DNA of 64,000 bases, taken from NCBI RefSeq assembly GCF_001665835.1, contig NZ_LZSX01000088.1, positions 124,001 to 188,000 on the forward strand. The letters are read 5' to 3'. The stretch comes from Mycobacterium colombiense (lineage in GTDB: Bacteria > Actinomycetota > Actinomycetes > Mycobacteriales > Mycobacteriaceae). The translations under genes were made by a program, and so were the position numbers. The notes below the pieces were generated by a model. It was not told the origin of the DNA. It did no database searches and saw only the letters and a list, made by a program, of their open reading frames with translations. This document shows positions 17,920 to 25,557 of this stretch, in pieces; positions within the stretch are counted from its first letter, which is position 1, and each line of letters starts with the position of its first letter.

Positions 17920-18366
17920 ATGACTCAAAAACGAGCCTCAATCGGTATCCGGAACGCCATGAGAACCATCGCTATGACAGCCGCCGTCTTGGCCGCATTG
18001 ATTTTGGCGCCCGTAGCCCGAGCCGATCAGAATGACGTTGCGTATCTACAGGAGCTGAACGCGCTCGGGCTGACTCCCGCGACTCTAAATCTGACGAGCC
18101 CCGCAGCGGAGATCGGATTGGCTCAGCGCATTTGCCTCGACCTGGGTCCTGCGGGCGGTGGGGCTAGCCCCAATGAACTGGTTACCAACATGAACCGGTC
18201 GTTTCCAAACCTGGACCGAAACCACCTTCAATTACTCGTCTCAGAGGCGGTTGATCATTACTGCCCGAATGTTCTCCCGCGACCGCTGCCGTGGGCCGAC
18301 CCTTGTTACGGGGGCCCAGCTTCGGTTGATCAACAGGGTGAGTACCAATGTCGGTCTAGCCAGTAA
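17920..18366 (+). CDS. DUF732 exported protein
   Basis: The start is ATG 17920, nine nt after AGGAGG, giving 148 residues. A signal peptide (MRTIAMTAAVLAALILAPVA then RADQ) precedes the DUF732 domain, seen in DQNDVAYLQELNALGLTPAT, an AEIGLAQRICLDL segment, and a final Cys in EAVDHYCPN. DUF732 proteins are small secreted mycobacterial proteins of unknown function, usually with one disulphide. Another DUF732 gene follows within 11 nt. Confidence 0.85.
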   Translation: MTQKRASIGIRNAMRTIAMTAAVLAALILAPVARADQNDVAYLQELNALGLTPATLNLTSPAAEIGLAQRICLDLGPAGGGASPNELVTNMNRSFPNLDRNHLQLLVSEAVDHYCPNVLPRPLPWADPCYGGPASVDQQGEYQCRSSQ

Positions 18367-18376
18367 CGATGGCCTA

Positions 18377-18685
18377 ATGGTGAAAACATCTGCGGCACTT
18401 GCCCTCACCGTTGGCGCAACGGTGTTGCTAGCCCCGGCCGTTCATGCCGATCAGTCGACGTTCATCAGCGACGTGGCGAACGAAGGCAGCTTCCCCATGA
18501 ATGCGACATATCCGCCCGCTGTGTATCTAAAGGTTGGTCAGATGGCGTGTCGGGTGCTGGCACAGGGGAACGATCCCGCATTGAACAGCTTCGAGCACGC
18601 CACCATGAACACCTTTCACGTCAGCTTTCCCGACGCCGTCCAGTTCGTTGTTCTCGCCAACCGCGATCTGTGCCCAAACGCGTAG
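18377..18685 (+). CDS. DUF732 exported protein
   Basis: The protein is 102 residues from ATG 18377 (the next codon, GTG, could also serve). The signal peptide MVKTSAALALTVGATVLLAP then AVHADQ ends in Ala-x-Ala. The mature domain has the DUF732 pattern, DQSTFISDVANEGSF, YLKVGQMACRVL and ANRDLCPNA, with the two expected Cys. It is a diverged tandem paralogue of the upstream gene and probably co-transcribed with it. The ribosome binding site is weak, suggesting translational coupling. Confidence 0.8.
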   Translation: MVKTSAALALTVGATVLLAPAVHADQSTFISDVANEGSFPMNATYPPAVYLKVGQMACRVLAQGNDPALNSFEHATMNTFHVSFPDAVQFVVLANRDLCPNA

Positions 18686-18797
18686 GTGCTAGCCATGAAA
18701 CCCTTGCGACAGAACAGTAAATGGTCCGAGACCAGCCCGCAGGCGTCGGCTGCCCCCGCGCCGGATACCTGGCTATAGCCCGGAAGTCCAAGCAGGC

Positions 18798-19082
18798 ATG
18801 AAGCTCAAGAAATTTGCTCCCGCTGGCTTCATCGCGATCGCGGTGGCCATCGGCACTGCGGGCTGCAGCTCAGGACCCGCCCGTGATGCGCGGTCGTATG
18901 ACGCAGGCCATCAGGTCGGCCAGACCCTCGCGCTGAAGATGGTGAGGGCCGGGGTGTCATCCAGCCAGGCATGCAAAGCGCAGACGGAAGCGGCCAACGT
19001 ATGGAACCCGAACCCGTACAACCTGACCGACTTCAACGCGGGCTGCCTCGATGGCATTCATGCCGCAGCGCCGGGGGAATGA
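18798..19082 (+). CDS. Small lipoprotein
   Basis: The 94-residue protein has a signal peptide ending in a lipobox (AIGTAGC, with the lipidated Cys near residue 23). The short mature part contains SYDAGHQVGQTLALKMVRAG, SSSQACKAQ and FNAGCLDGI. The two Cys could form a disulphide. No family is known to me; such small lipoproteins are common in mycobacteria. It lies downstream of the DUF732 pair in the same direction. Confidence 0.75.
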   Translation: MKLKKFAPAGFIAIAVAIGTAGCSSGPARDARSYDAGHQVGQTLALKMVRAGVSSSQACKAQTEAANVWNPNPYNLTDFNAGCLDGIHAAAPGE

Positions 19083-19154
19083 TGGCGCGCATCGGGTCGA
19101 ACGAACTCCTAGGCCCGCGCAACGAGTACAACAGGCGCCGGGTGTCGTGGGTCA

Positions 19155-19391
19155 ATTCCGTATTTTGCGAAGGTTTTGCGTAACCTCATCGGGCAGCAAT
19201 GCAGTTGCGTTAGGCAAAACCGCAGCTCACTTCGGTCAATCTCAATCCTTTGGGTGCCTGGGCACAAGTCCAAGAACTCGTATCTAACTTGAATCTATTT
19301 ATCCGCAGACTGTAATTCGTCGCGACTCGCATCTGGATTTGCTAACTCATGCGTAGCTTCAGCTGCCAAATCACAGACGGAGGTCCGAATC
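19155..19391 (+). promoter_or_regulatory. Conserved leader of HTH gene, copy A
   Basis: This upstream region aligns throughout with 22556-22793, which precedes the paralogous HTH gene. Shared blocks are TTTTGCG-AGGTTTT-CG (near 19162-19180), ATCGGGCAG, CAGCTCAC, CTTTGGG and a hairpin at 19353-19366 (GTAGC-TTCA-GCTGC) about 10 nt before the GGAGG site. The G-T pair here replaces G-C in copy B while the stem is kept. This looks like a promoter plus a structured leader. Confidence 0.6.
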
Positions 19392-19769
19392 ATGCCACCT
19401 AATGCCACCACCCGGATCGCCGGATTTGAGCCGACCTACTCGGCCCGAGAAGCTGCCGCCCTGCTCCGACGGAGCTATTCCTGGCTCGATCAGCGGTTAC
19501 GCGGAGGCGAATTTGCGGCGCCCGACGGCAGCGTCTTGGAGCCGTTGCGAGCAGCCAATGGGTACAGATATTTCAGTATTCAGATGCTGTGGGAGGTAGC
19601 AACGTATTGCTACCGGCGCCGGTGGTACTCATTTGATGAGCTGAAGACCATTTTCCGAGAACTCGCTATCGCCGAGGACGATGGCACCGTAGACCCCCGG
19701 GGTTCCGAACGAACAAGTCCCTCGTTCAATTGGCATCTCGCTGACTCGACGGCGAAGTATCGGGCTTGA
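19392..19769 (+). CDS. HTH (MerR/excisionase-like) protein
   Basis: The 125-residue protein starts at ATG 19392 after GGAGG. Residues about 14-70 resemble a MerR/Xis winged HTH: PTYSAREAAALLRRSYSWLD, then RLRGGEF, a loop with PLR, and YRYFSIQMLWEVATYCYRRR with WYSFDELKTIF. This is the fold of excisionase and MerR DNA-binding domains. It is clearly homologous to the protein at 22794-23201, differing mainly at the C-terminus. The pair probably arose by duplication together with the leaders and may control each other or the genes between them. Confidence 0.7.
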   Translation: MPPNATTRIAGFEPTYSAREAAALLRRSYSWLDQRLRGGEFAAPDGSVLEPLRAANGYRYFSIQMLWEVATYCYRRRWYSFDELKTIFRELAIAEDDGTVDPRGSERTSPSFNWHLADSTAKYRA

Positions 19770-19846
19770 GCACCACGCCACCCACAGTCCGAAAGTGAAT
19801 TGATCGACCAGCTCGCGGCGGTAATCTTTTCCCGTGCACGGAAGGG

Positions 19847-20044
19847 ATGGCGATGCTGTCGGGAGAGGTCGGCGGCGCCGCTCCGGGGCTTGCTGCGTTG
19901 ACCGGTGTGCAACGCGAATCGTTGACCAGTCACAGCGGCGCGGTATGGGCATGCGATGCAGCTGAAGCATCTGACCATCGCCGAGCTGGTTGCCGGGGCT
20001 GGGGGCGATCCGTGGGAGGTCAATCGGACTCTGCAGGCTGGTAG
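19847..20044 (+). CDS. Short ORF before the DUF1023 hydrolase, probably truncated
   Basis: The frame begins MAMLSGEVGGAAPGLAALTG and then loses protein-like character as it runs into the overlapping hydrolase start. Such hydrolases are often preceded by a small helical gene, and this may be the stump of one. Start and reality are uncertain. Confidence 0.25.
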   Translation: MAMLSGEVGGAAPGLAALTGVQRESLTSHSGAVWACDAAEASDHRRAGCRGWGRSVGGQSDSAGW

Positions 20045-21800
20045 CCCGGCCCAGATTGAGCGTCTGGCGGAAGCCTTCCACGGCGCGGGACGCCACACCG
20101 CCGAGGCCGATCATGCATTCGCGCAGGCGCAGCAACGCTTCAATGCCGCCTGGAACCACCAGGATGGCGGCCCCAACCCGATCAACAACTCCGATGAAGT
20201 GCAGCGCACCGTCAAATCGCTTGGCGCGCAGTCTGAACAGTTACCCAAGATCGGCGCTGACTTGGAAAATATCGCCGCTGCGTTGGCCGACGCGCAAAAG
20301 GCCGGTGCCGCAGAGATCGCCACCTTGGAAGGTCAGTTGGAGCAGCTCGATCACATGATCGACTTAGCGGAGCAGGATCTGCGGGACCATCCTGACGCGG
20401 CGAGCCAGCAAGAGCTGCATTCGATAATCAAGGCCCTCAGAACGGCTGCCGTTAATGACACTAAAGAGGCTCTCAACCAGCTGAACTCGACCCGCAATGG
20501 CTATTCGGCCACGCTGCAAAACTCTCTCGACACTTTGCGCGCTGACGGATATGACCCCAAGCCTCTTGCGCCGGTGGATGCGCAGGACAAACCCGAACAG
20601 ATTGAACTACCGCCGCCGAACACCAAACCCGAGGACGTCAAGCGGTGGTGGGAGTCGCTTAGCCAGGAACAACGTGATCAGTTACTCGCCCACCATCCGC
20701 CAGGGTTAGGAAACCTCAACGGCATTGAGACCGAAAACCGAGACGCGGTCAATCAGGCGGTGATGAACGACGACATCGCCCGCGTGCAAAACGCGGCTGA
20801 CCGAGCCCATGTTGGCGTCGACCAGGTGACTCAACATCCGGAGCAGTACGGCCTGACCCCCTCGGCTATCACCCGCTATAACAACGCACTGAAGACACAG
20901 GATGGGCTCAAGACGAACGGCACCAACCCCGATGGCAGCAAAAACCCGGTATTCCTGCAGACTTACGACCCCGAAGCGTTCGACGGTCGAGGCAGAGAAG
21001 CCATCGCCATCGGCAACCCCGACAAATCCGACAACACCACCGTGCTCGTGCCGGGGACGGGCAGCAGCGTGCGCGACGGCTATCTGAGTCATACGGATGG
21101 ACGCAACATCTACAACGAAGCTCAACGAGCCGATCCCACCAAATCAAATTCGGTTCTGGTGTGGATGGGATATCACGCCCCCGACAGCGCAATTGACCCT
21201 CAGATAGGGCAGACAACGCTGGCCAGAAACGGAGGGGGCCTGCTGGCAGGAGATGTCAACGCGCTCGGCGTCACTCACCAACCAGGAAACTCACACGTCA
21301 CCGTAGTGGGCCATTCCTACGGGTCCACAACTGTGGCCGATGCCGCAGCGGGCTCCGGGATGCACGCCAATGACGTTGTGCTCGTGGGGTGCCCAGGAAC
21401 AGACCTTGCCCACAACGCCGGTGACTTCCACCTTCCCGAAGGCGGACACGTCTATGTCGGCGCCGCAACTACGGACCCCATCACTCACCTTGGCGGCATA
21501 CAAGGACACCTGCCCGGAACGGGAGTCACCGTCGGTCTCGGTAGCGACCCGGCCGTCGAAGGCTGGGGTTCGACCCGATTCAAGGCCGAAGCACCCGGCC
21601 TGACGTTCCCGCTGAAGGATCACAGTTCCTACTTCACACCGGGGAACGAATCGTTGTTCAGCATGGCCGATATTGCATCCGGTCATGGTGATGCATTGGC
21701 GCACGACAACATGACCGCACAGCATCGCGGCACCTATTGGCTCCCCGATGAATTCGACCCAGAGGCGCTTCGACGCCCGACAGGAGGCCATTACCATTGA
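19956..21800 (+). CDS. DUF1023 alpha/beta hydrolase
   Basis: The protein is 614 residues. An N-terminal helical region (about 1-200, with long coiled-coil-like stretches LENIAAALADAQKAG and LEGQLEQLDHMIDLAEQDL) precedes an alpha/beta hydrolase. The nucleophile is Ser454 in VVGHSYGS; the oxyanion region is VLVPGTGSSVRDGY. The acid is probably in VYVGAATTDPIT, and the histidine follows DHSSYF. Mycobacterial relatives occur as a hydrolase plus lipoprotein pair, and that is the arrangement here. The C-terminus overlaps the lipoprotein start by 4 nt. The substrate is unknown; an ester of the cell envelope is plausible. Confidence 0.85.
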   Translation: MQLKHLTIAELVAGAGGDPWEVNRTLQAGSPAQIERLAEAFHGAGRHTAEADHAFAQAQQRFNAAWNHQDGGPNPINNSDEVQRTVKSLGAQSEQLPKIGADLENIAAALADAQKAGAAEIATLEGQLEQLDHMIDLAEQDLRDHPDAASQQELHSIIKALRTAAVNDTKEALNQLNSTRNGYSATLQNSLDTLRADGYDPKPLAPVDAQDKPEQIELPPPNTKPEDVKRWWESLSQEQRDQLLAHHPPGLGNLNGIETENRDAVNQAVMNDDIARVQNAADRAHVGVDQVTQHPEQYGLTPSAITRYNNALKTQDGLKTNGTNPDGSKNPVFLQTYDPEAFDGRGREAIAIGNPDKSDNTTVLVPGTGSSVRDGYLSHTDGRNIYNEAQRADPTKSNSVLVWMGYHAPDSAIDPQIGQTTLARNGGGLLAGDVNALGVTHQPGNSHVTVVGHSYGSTTVADAAAGSGMHANDVVLVGCPGTDLAHNAGDFHLPEGGHVYVGAATTDPITHLGGIQGHLPGTGVTVGLGSDPAVEGWGSTRFKAEAPGLTFPLKDHSSYFTPGNESLFSMADIASGHGDALAHDNMTAQHRGTYWLPDEFDPEALRRPTGGHYH

Positions 21801-22351
21801 AAAGATCGATGCACACCTTCAAGAGGCTCAACACCGTGTGGCATGCGGTGGTTGTCCTCACCGCAGCGGGGGCGCTCGCCCTCGCGCTTCAATCATGCAG
21901 CAGCATAAGGAATCTGAGCGGAGGGGTGTCTAACCCGATGACTCCTGAACAATCCAAGGCCCAAGTGGTCGATGCAGCACGAGAGATCGCCACGACTCTG
22001 GGACTCAAAGGAGTCTCGGGTCATTTCAGCCGTGACTCTTGTAACGACCAGGCTGTCGCGCCTTTCCGGGGAATCGTCGGGCTGGCCTACGATCACGCGC
22101 CTACGCTGGAAGCGTCCCGAGCCGAGATCCAGCAGATGATCGCGACGCTCAAACAACACGGCTGGGGAGCACCAGGAGACTTCCACACCCACGCCTCTGC
22201 ATTGAGCAAACAGGGCGTCACGGCAGTCTTCGATCCCTACTCCCCAGTCCAAAACTCAGGAGGATCAATCACCATCTACGGCGAATGCCGAGACATGACC
22301 ACGAAAGCGAATATGCAGCCCGAACCGATACCACAAGATCAGTTGGCGTGA
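21797..22351 (+). CDS. Lipoprotein paired with the DUF1023 hydrolase
   Basis: The protein is 184 residues, starting at TTG 21797 nine nt after AGGAGG; the start overlaps the hydrolase stop (TTGA). A long N-terminal signal (VWHAVVVLTAAGALALALQS then C) has the lipid-modified Cys in LQSCSS. The mature domain is LppV/LprP-like: MTPEQSKAQVVDAAREIATT, GHFSRDSCNDQ, a helix EIQQMIATLKQHGWG, and a final strand with YGECRDM. The pair with a DUF1023 protein is typical of mycobacteria. Confidence 0.8.
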   Translation: MKRSMHTFKRLNTVWHAVVVLTAAGALALALQSCSSIRNLSGGVSNPMTPEQSKAQVVDAAREIATTLGLKGVSGHFSRDSCNDQAVAPFRGIVGLAYDHAPTLEASRAEIQQMIATLKQHGWGAPGDFHTHASALSKQGVTAVFDPYSPVQNSGGSITIYGECRDMTTKANMQPEPIPQDQLA

Positions 22352-22555
22352 CGCCACCCAAGACGGTGACGTAGCCGTATTCACTCGTCCTCGTCGCTGT
22401 CACCGATCGCTGCCATCCCGATGTGGGATGCGTGCGGCACTCGTCAGCCGATGGTTGAGTTCTGGTCGGCCTAGCGACCGGAAAGCACGCCGAATCATGT
22501 GGAAACGGGCCAGCTCGCAAATCCAAGTACGACAACCGACGGTTGTCGCGTCTCA

Positions 22556-22793
22556 GTTCCACTTTTTGCGTAGGTTTTACGCAGCCTAATCGGGCAGGAA
22601 CGAACCATTCCATGACAAAAACACAGCTCACGTCCCTCCGTCTCGAACCTTTGGGCAGTTCGACAGGTTCCGAGCGTTCGTACCAGGCCTTGACATTAAC
22701 TGTCCTTGGCCTGTGATTCGGCCCGGTTTCCGTCTGAATTTGTGACGGTATTGCGCAGCTTCGGCTGCCAACGCACAAATGGAGGCCTGAACT
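22556..22793 (+). promoter_or_regulatory. Conserved leader of HTH gene, copy B
   Basis: Counterpart of 19155-19391. Shared blocks include TTTTTGCGTAGGTTTTACGC, AATCGGGCAG, CAGCTCAC and CTTTGGGCAG. A hairpin at 22755-22768 (GCAGC-TTCG-GCTGC) has a UUCG tetraloop and lies about 13 nt before GGAGG. Its stem is fully paired, where copy A has a G-T pair. Confidence 0.6.
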
Positions 22794-23201
22794 ATGTCGA
22801 CCAACCTAATCACACAAATCACCGGATTGGAGCCGACATACTCGGTCCGAGAGGCTGCTGTCCTCCTCGGGAGGAGCTACTCCTGGCTCGATCTGCGGCT
22901 GCGTCACGGCGAATTTGTACAGACTGACGGCACCGCCATAGAGCCGTTGCGCTCACCAGGCGGATACCGATACCTCACGTTCCGCATGGTCATCGACGTC
23001 GCGGCTTGCTGCTATCGCCGTCGCTGGTACTCGTTCGATCAGCTGAACTCCGTCTTCCATGTGCTTGCTGTCGCCGCTTATCGCGACTCCGTCGACTGCG
23101 AGACCCCAGCCCGGGACCTTCTCAAGCAACTCTCGTCTCGCATGGCCGCGATCGGCTGCGAAGACGCCTTCGGCGCCACGCCAATCGCGGGCCGCCAGTG
23201 A
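22794..23201 (+). CDS. HTH (MerR/excisionase-like) protein, paralogue
   Basis: The 135-residue protein starts at ATG 22794 behind GGAGG. It repeats the architecture of 19392-19769: LEPTYSVREAAVLLGRSYSW, RLRHGEF, PLRSPGGYRYL, CCYRRRWYSFDQLNSVF. The C-terminal tail (RDLLKQLSSRMAAIGCEDAF) is unlike its paralogue. It lies about 190 nt before the left att-like repeat, so an excisionase or element-control role is worth considering. No integrase is present in the window to support that directly. Confidence 0.7.
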   Translation: MSTNLITQITGLEPTYSVREAAVLLGRSYSWLDLRLRHGEFVQTDGTAIEPLRSPGGYRYLTFRMVIDVAACCYRRRWYSFDQLNSVFHVLAVAAYRDSVDCETPARDLLKQLSSRMAAIGCEDAFGATPIAGRQ

Positions 23202-23393
23202 GTTGACCATCAAATCGGCCGGTTTTCGCATTGGTCGGCGCGGGCCGACCGCCGTGTCTGGACAGAGCGCACCCTGTGTTGCTCTTGACGCCGTCAAGAC
23301 CTGAAAACAAAACGGCAGGTAACGAGCGGGGCCCAACGGGAATGAGAAGTATCGAAACTGCAGCTCAGGTTGCAAAAGCCCAGGTAGAGCATC

Positions 23394-23417
23394 GGTTTCG
23401 ATTCCCGGCAGCTCCAC
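23394..23417 (+). repeat. tRNA/tmRNA 3'-end-like repeat, left copy
   Basis: The 24 bases match 25382-25405 at 22 positions. They end TTCGATTCCCGGCAGCTCCAC, the T-loop and acceptor end of a tRNA or tmRNA (TTCRANTC loop, CAGCTCCAC acceptor). Nothing upstream folds as a tRNA, so this is a fragment, as left at an attachment site. Confidence 0.7.
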
Positions 23418-23512
23418 TGATTGACCAGCACAAACAATAATTAGTTTTGATAGTCCCAGGCCACCGACCGAGGACACCCTAGCGCTATTTCGCAACGCCA
23501 GCGCGCCAATCA

Positions 23513-23540
23513 TCATACATTCGTGGTATTGGATGTATGA
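23513..23540. promoter_or_regulatory. TetR operator upstream of the regulator
   Basis: TCATACAT (23513-23520) and ATGTATGA (23533-23540) are perfect inverted arms. The core TCATAC-N16-GTATGA is identical in sequence and spacing to the site at 24909-24936 in front of the ERG2-like gene. It lies 100 nt before the TetR start, consistent with autoregulation. Confidence 0.7.
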
Positions 23541-23640
23541 CGATGGCCATGGCGGCTCTGGCCAACGTCGGCTGCAGTTCCGTAGGCGCCTGTACGCAGT
23601 CGATATCCTGCGGGAGTGTTGTTGCTTGTGGAGGTCGACG

Positions 23641-24276
23641 GTGGCGCGTAGACGGGGCTGGGACGGGCATCCGCCGGCAACCGATGAGGAAGCCTCGCGG
23701 CGCATCGTGGCCACTGCGGTCACGCTGATGGCCGAAAGTGGTTCCGATGTCAGCATCGCTGAGGTTGCCGAGTCGCTGGGCGTCATCAGACAGACGGTGT
23801 ATCGCTACTTTCCCAGCGCTGAGGCTTTGATGCAGGCAGCGGCGGTGGCCTCCGTCGACGGCTTCCTCGACCGGCTCGCCGAGGCGGTCGGCGGCATCAC
23901 CGATCCAACCGAAGCGATGACAGAAGCGGTGTTATATGCCCTCGAACAGGTAAGGCGCACACCTCATCTGGGCATTCTGCTGTCCGAACCGTACCGCAAC
24001 GCTCATACCCCAAGCCTGGCCTCCGATGAAGCCCAGGCGTTCGGGATGCGGATGATCACCCGCTTCGATGTTGACTGGGAGCACTACGGCTACGACCAGG
24101 CGGCGCTTCGCGAACTGGTGGAGTTCACCTTGCGCACGATGCTGTCGTTCTTCGTCGCGCCCAACCACCCCGGCCGCAGCCGAGATGACCTGCGGCGCTT
24201 CATCAAACGGTGGCTGGGAGGCGCGATCTCGGCCCAGCCACACGCCCCCGCCGTCGCTGCCGCCGGCGGACAGTAG
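23641..24276 (+). CDS. TetR-family regulator
   Basis: The start is GTG 23641 after GGAGG (an ATG at 23533 is in frame but lies within the operator). The product has 211 residues. The HTH is at about 20-65: RIVATAVTLMAESGSDVSIA, EVAESLGVIRQTVYRYFPSA. The rest is an all-helical ligand-binding domain (ALEQVRRTPHLGILLSEPYR). It is convergent with the ERG2-like gene, and both have the same TCATAC-N16-GTATGA site upstream, so it is likely to repress itself and that gene in response to a hydrophobic ligand. Confidence 0.88.
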   Translation: MARRRGWDGHPPATDEEASRRIVATAVTLMAESGSDVSIAEVAESLGVIRQTVYRYFPSAEALMQAAAVASVDGFLDRLAEAVGGITDPTEAMTEAVLYALEQVRRTPHLGILLSEPYRNAHTPSLASDEAQAFGMRMITRFDVDWEHYGYDQAALRELVEFTLRTMLSFFVAPNHPGRSRDDLRRFIKRWLGGAISAQPHAPAVAAAGGQ

Positions 24277-24328
24277 TAGCTGCTAGCGGTGCGTTGACCT
24301 CGAATGGTGCATTTCGTGTTCCGCGGCT

Positions 24329-24889
24329 TCAGATCTTGCCCTTGAGGAGCTCGCCGACGACAAGCCGGGTGTAGTACCAGGCAGTCTTGCCGATCGTCGG
24401 CGGGTCGAGGGTGCTGAAGACGGCGTCGGCGATGCCAAAGGGCATCATGCCGGGTATCGGGCCGCGCGCGTATTCCAGCATGAACGCCGCGTCAGGCACG
24501 GCGTAGCCCTTGGCCCGGCCGCCGGCCAGATAGGTTACGTCGCCGGGTCGGTAGACGCTGCGCTCGAATTCGCCCTCCTGGTAGCACCACACCTCGCCGT
24601 CGATGATGAAGTCCCACACCTCACTGGCGTAGCGGCCCGAGTGGCCTTCGGTGCCGATCGGGGTGCCAAAAAAGATGAGGTATTCCGACAGCGACGCGTG
24701 CAGGAGCTTCATCTGCCCCATCGCGCCGCCGGCGTTGTTGAACACCCAGGGGATGTCGTCGCGGATGTGACCCGGATACTCGCGTTTCAGCTCGGCGATG
24801 ATCTGCGCAAAAGCCGCATCCTTGCTGTCCAGACCGACAGCGTTCTTAGCGATCGAGTGCAAGTGCTCGGAATCGAATATTGCTCCCAT
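24329..24889 (-). CDS. ERG2/sigma-1 receptor-like sterol isomerase homologue
   Basis: The 186 residues match the soluble part of fungal C-8 sterol isomerase and the animal sigma-1 receptor across their length: PWVFNNAGGAMGQMKLLHAS, EYLIFFGTPIGTEGHSGRY, VYRPGDV, MLEYARGPIPGMMPFGIADA and VFST. The two acidic residues of the ligand pocket are present, Asp93 in VWDFI and Glu139 in MLEYARG (sigma-1 Asp126 and Glu172). The N-terminal membrane helix of eukaryotic members is missing. An isomerase or binding role for a sterol or steroid is inferred. The gene stands alone under a TetR-type operator. Confidence 0.85.
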   Translation of the reverse strand: MGAIFDSEHLHSIAKNAVGLDSKDAAFAQIIAELKREYPGHIRDDIPWVFNNAGGAMGQMKLLHASLSEYLIFFGTPIGTEGHSGRYASEVWDFIIDGEVWCYQEGEFERSVYRPGDVTYLAGGRAKGYAVPDAAFMLEYARGPIPGMMPFGIADAVFSTLDPPTIGKTAWYYTRLVVGELLKGKI

Positions 24890-24904
24890 GGCAAGCGACG
24901 CTAC

Positions 24905-24940
24905 CTTATCATACGCTTACCGTCCAACGTGTATGATAAG
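24905..24940. promoter_or_regulatory. TetR operator upstream of the ERG2-like gene
   Basis: CTTATCATAC (24905-24914) and GTATGATAAG (24931-24940) are perfect 10-bp inverted arms, starting 16 nt before the ERG2-like ATG on the minus strand. The inner TCATAC-N16-GTATGA repeats the site at 23513-23540. The position fits repression of initiation. Confidence 0.75.
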
Positions 24941-25381
24941 TTTCTCGGCTAATGGCGGTACGACGGCCACCACGCCCGCAGACGCGGCGCACGCCACGCT
25001 TCCCGGGATCGTCGCGGGGGATCCGAAGAGACAGCGCATGACTGAGTTCGGCCCATGCCTTCATCGGTCAATGGCGTGACCTCCGTTTGGATTGGAAGAG
25101 TCCGAACCCGGCCGACGCGGCGGAGCTCGACGCCGCAGAGGACGTGTAGTGAGCGCGGCTGCGAGGCGAACACCCGACCGCAGGTGCGCGACAAATATTT
25201 CACAGCAACCCGGAGACTCCTGCATAGTCCTCACGATCGTTGTAGAGGTTCCGCTTACTGTCGGACCCGTGTTGACGGCGTCAACACCTTTCGATGTATC
25301 CGCAGGCCGCGCAGCATTTCTTCGCTTCGATTCGCGTAGTCAAATTTCGTGCTTTTCGCAGGTCACGCCACTTTTTGTAAC
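24941..25381. other. Intergenic with a possible short gene remnant
   Basis: No complete gene was found. From about 25040 to 25150 one frame reads SAHAFIGQWRDLRLDWKSPN then PADAAELDAAEDV before a stop, which looks like the C-terminus of a lost gene. The rest is featureless up to the right att-like repeat. Confidence 0.3.
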
Positions 25382-25405
25382 GGGTTCGACTCCCGGCAGC
25401 TCCAC
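25382..25405 (+). repeat. tRNA/tmRNA 3'-end-like repeat, right copy
   Basis: The sequence ends TTCGACTCCCGGCAGCTCCAC and differs from the left copy at two of 24 positions. The two same-orientation copies bracket the TetR and ERG2-like genes at 23.4-25.4 kb. No tRNA body precedes it. Confidence 0.7.
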
Positions 25406-25557
25406 AGAGATGTGCTGTTCAAAGCGATAAATTGGTAAGCGCCGCAACTACGCCAGAGACCTATGGGTTGGATTGTGGCTGGGGTGAGCGGCTTTAATCG
25501 TCATATGACGGCGATGTCACGTTGTGCACGCCCAAGGCCGCATCACCAGGAGTTCTC

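Noticed and set aside
23394..25405. Possible tRNA or tmRNA genes
   Set aside because: Only the T-arm and acceptor end are present; no D-arm or anticodon arm could be folded upstream of either copy.
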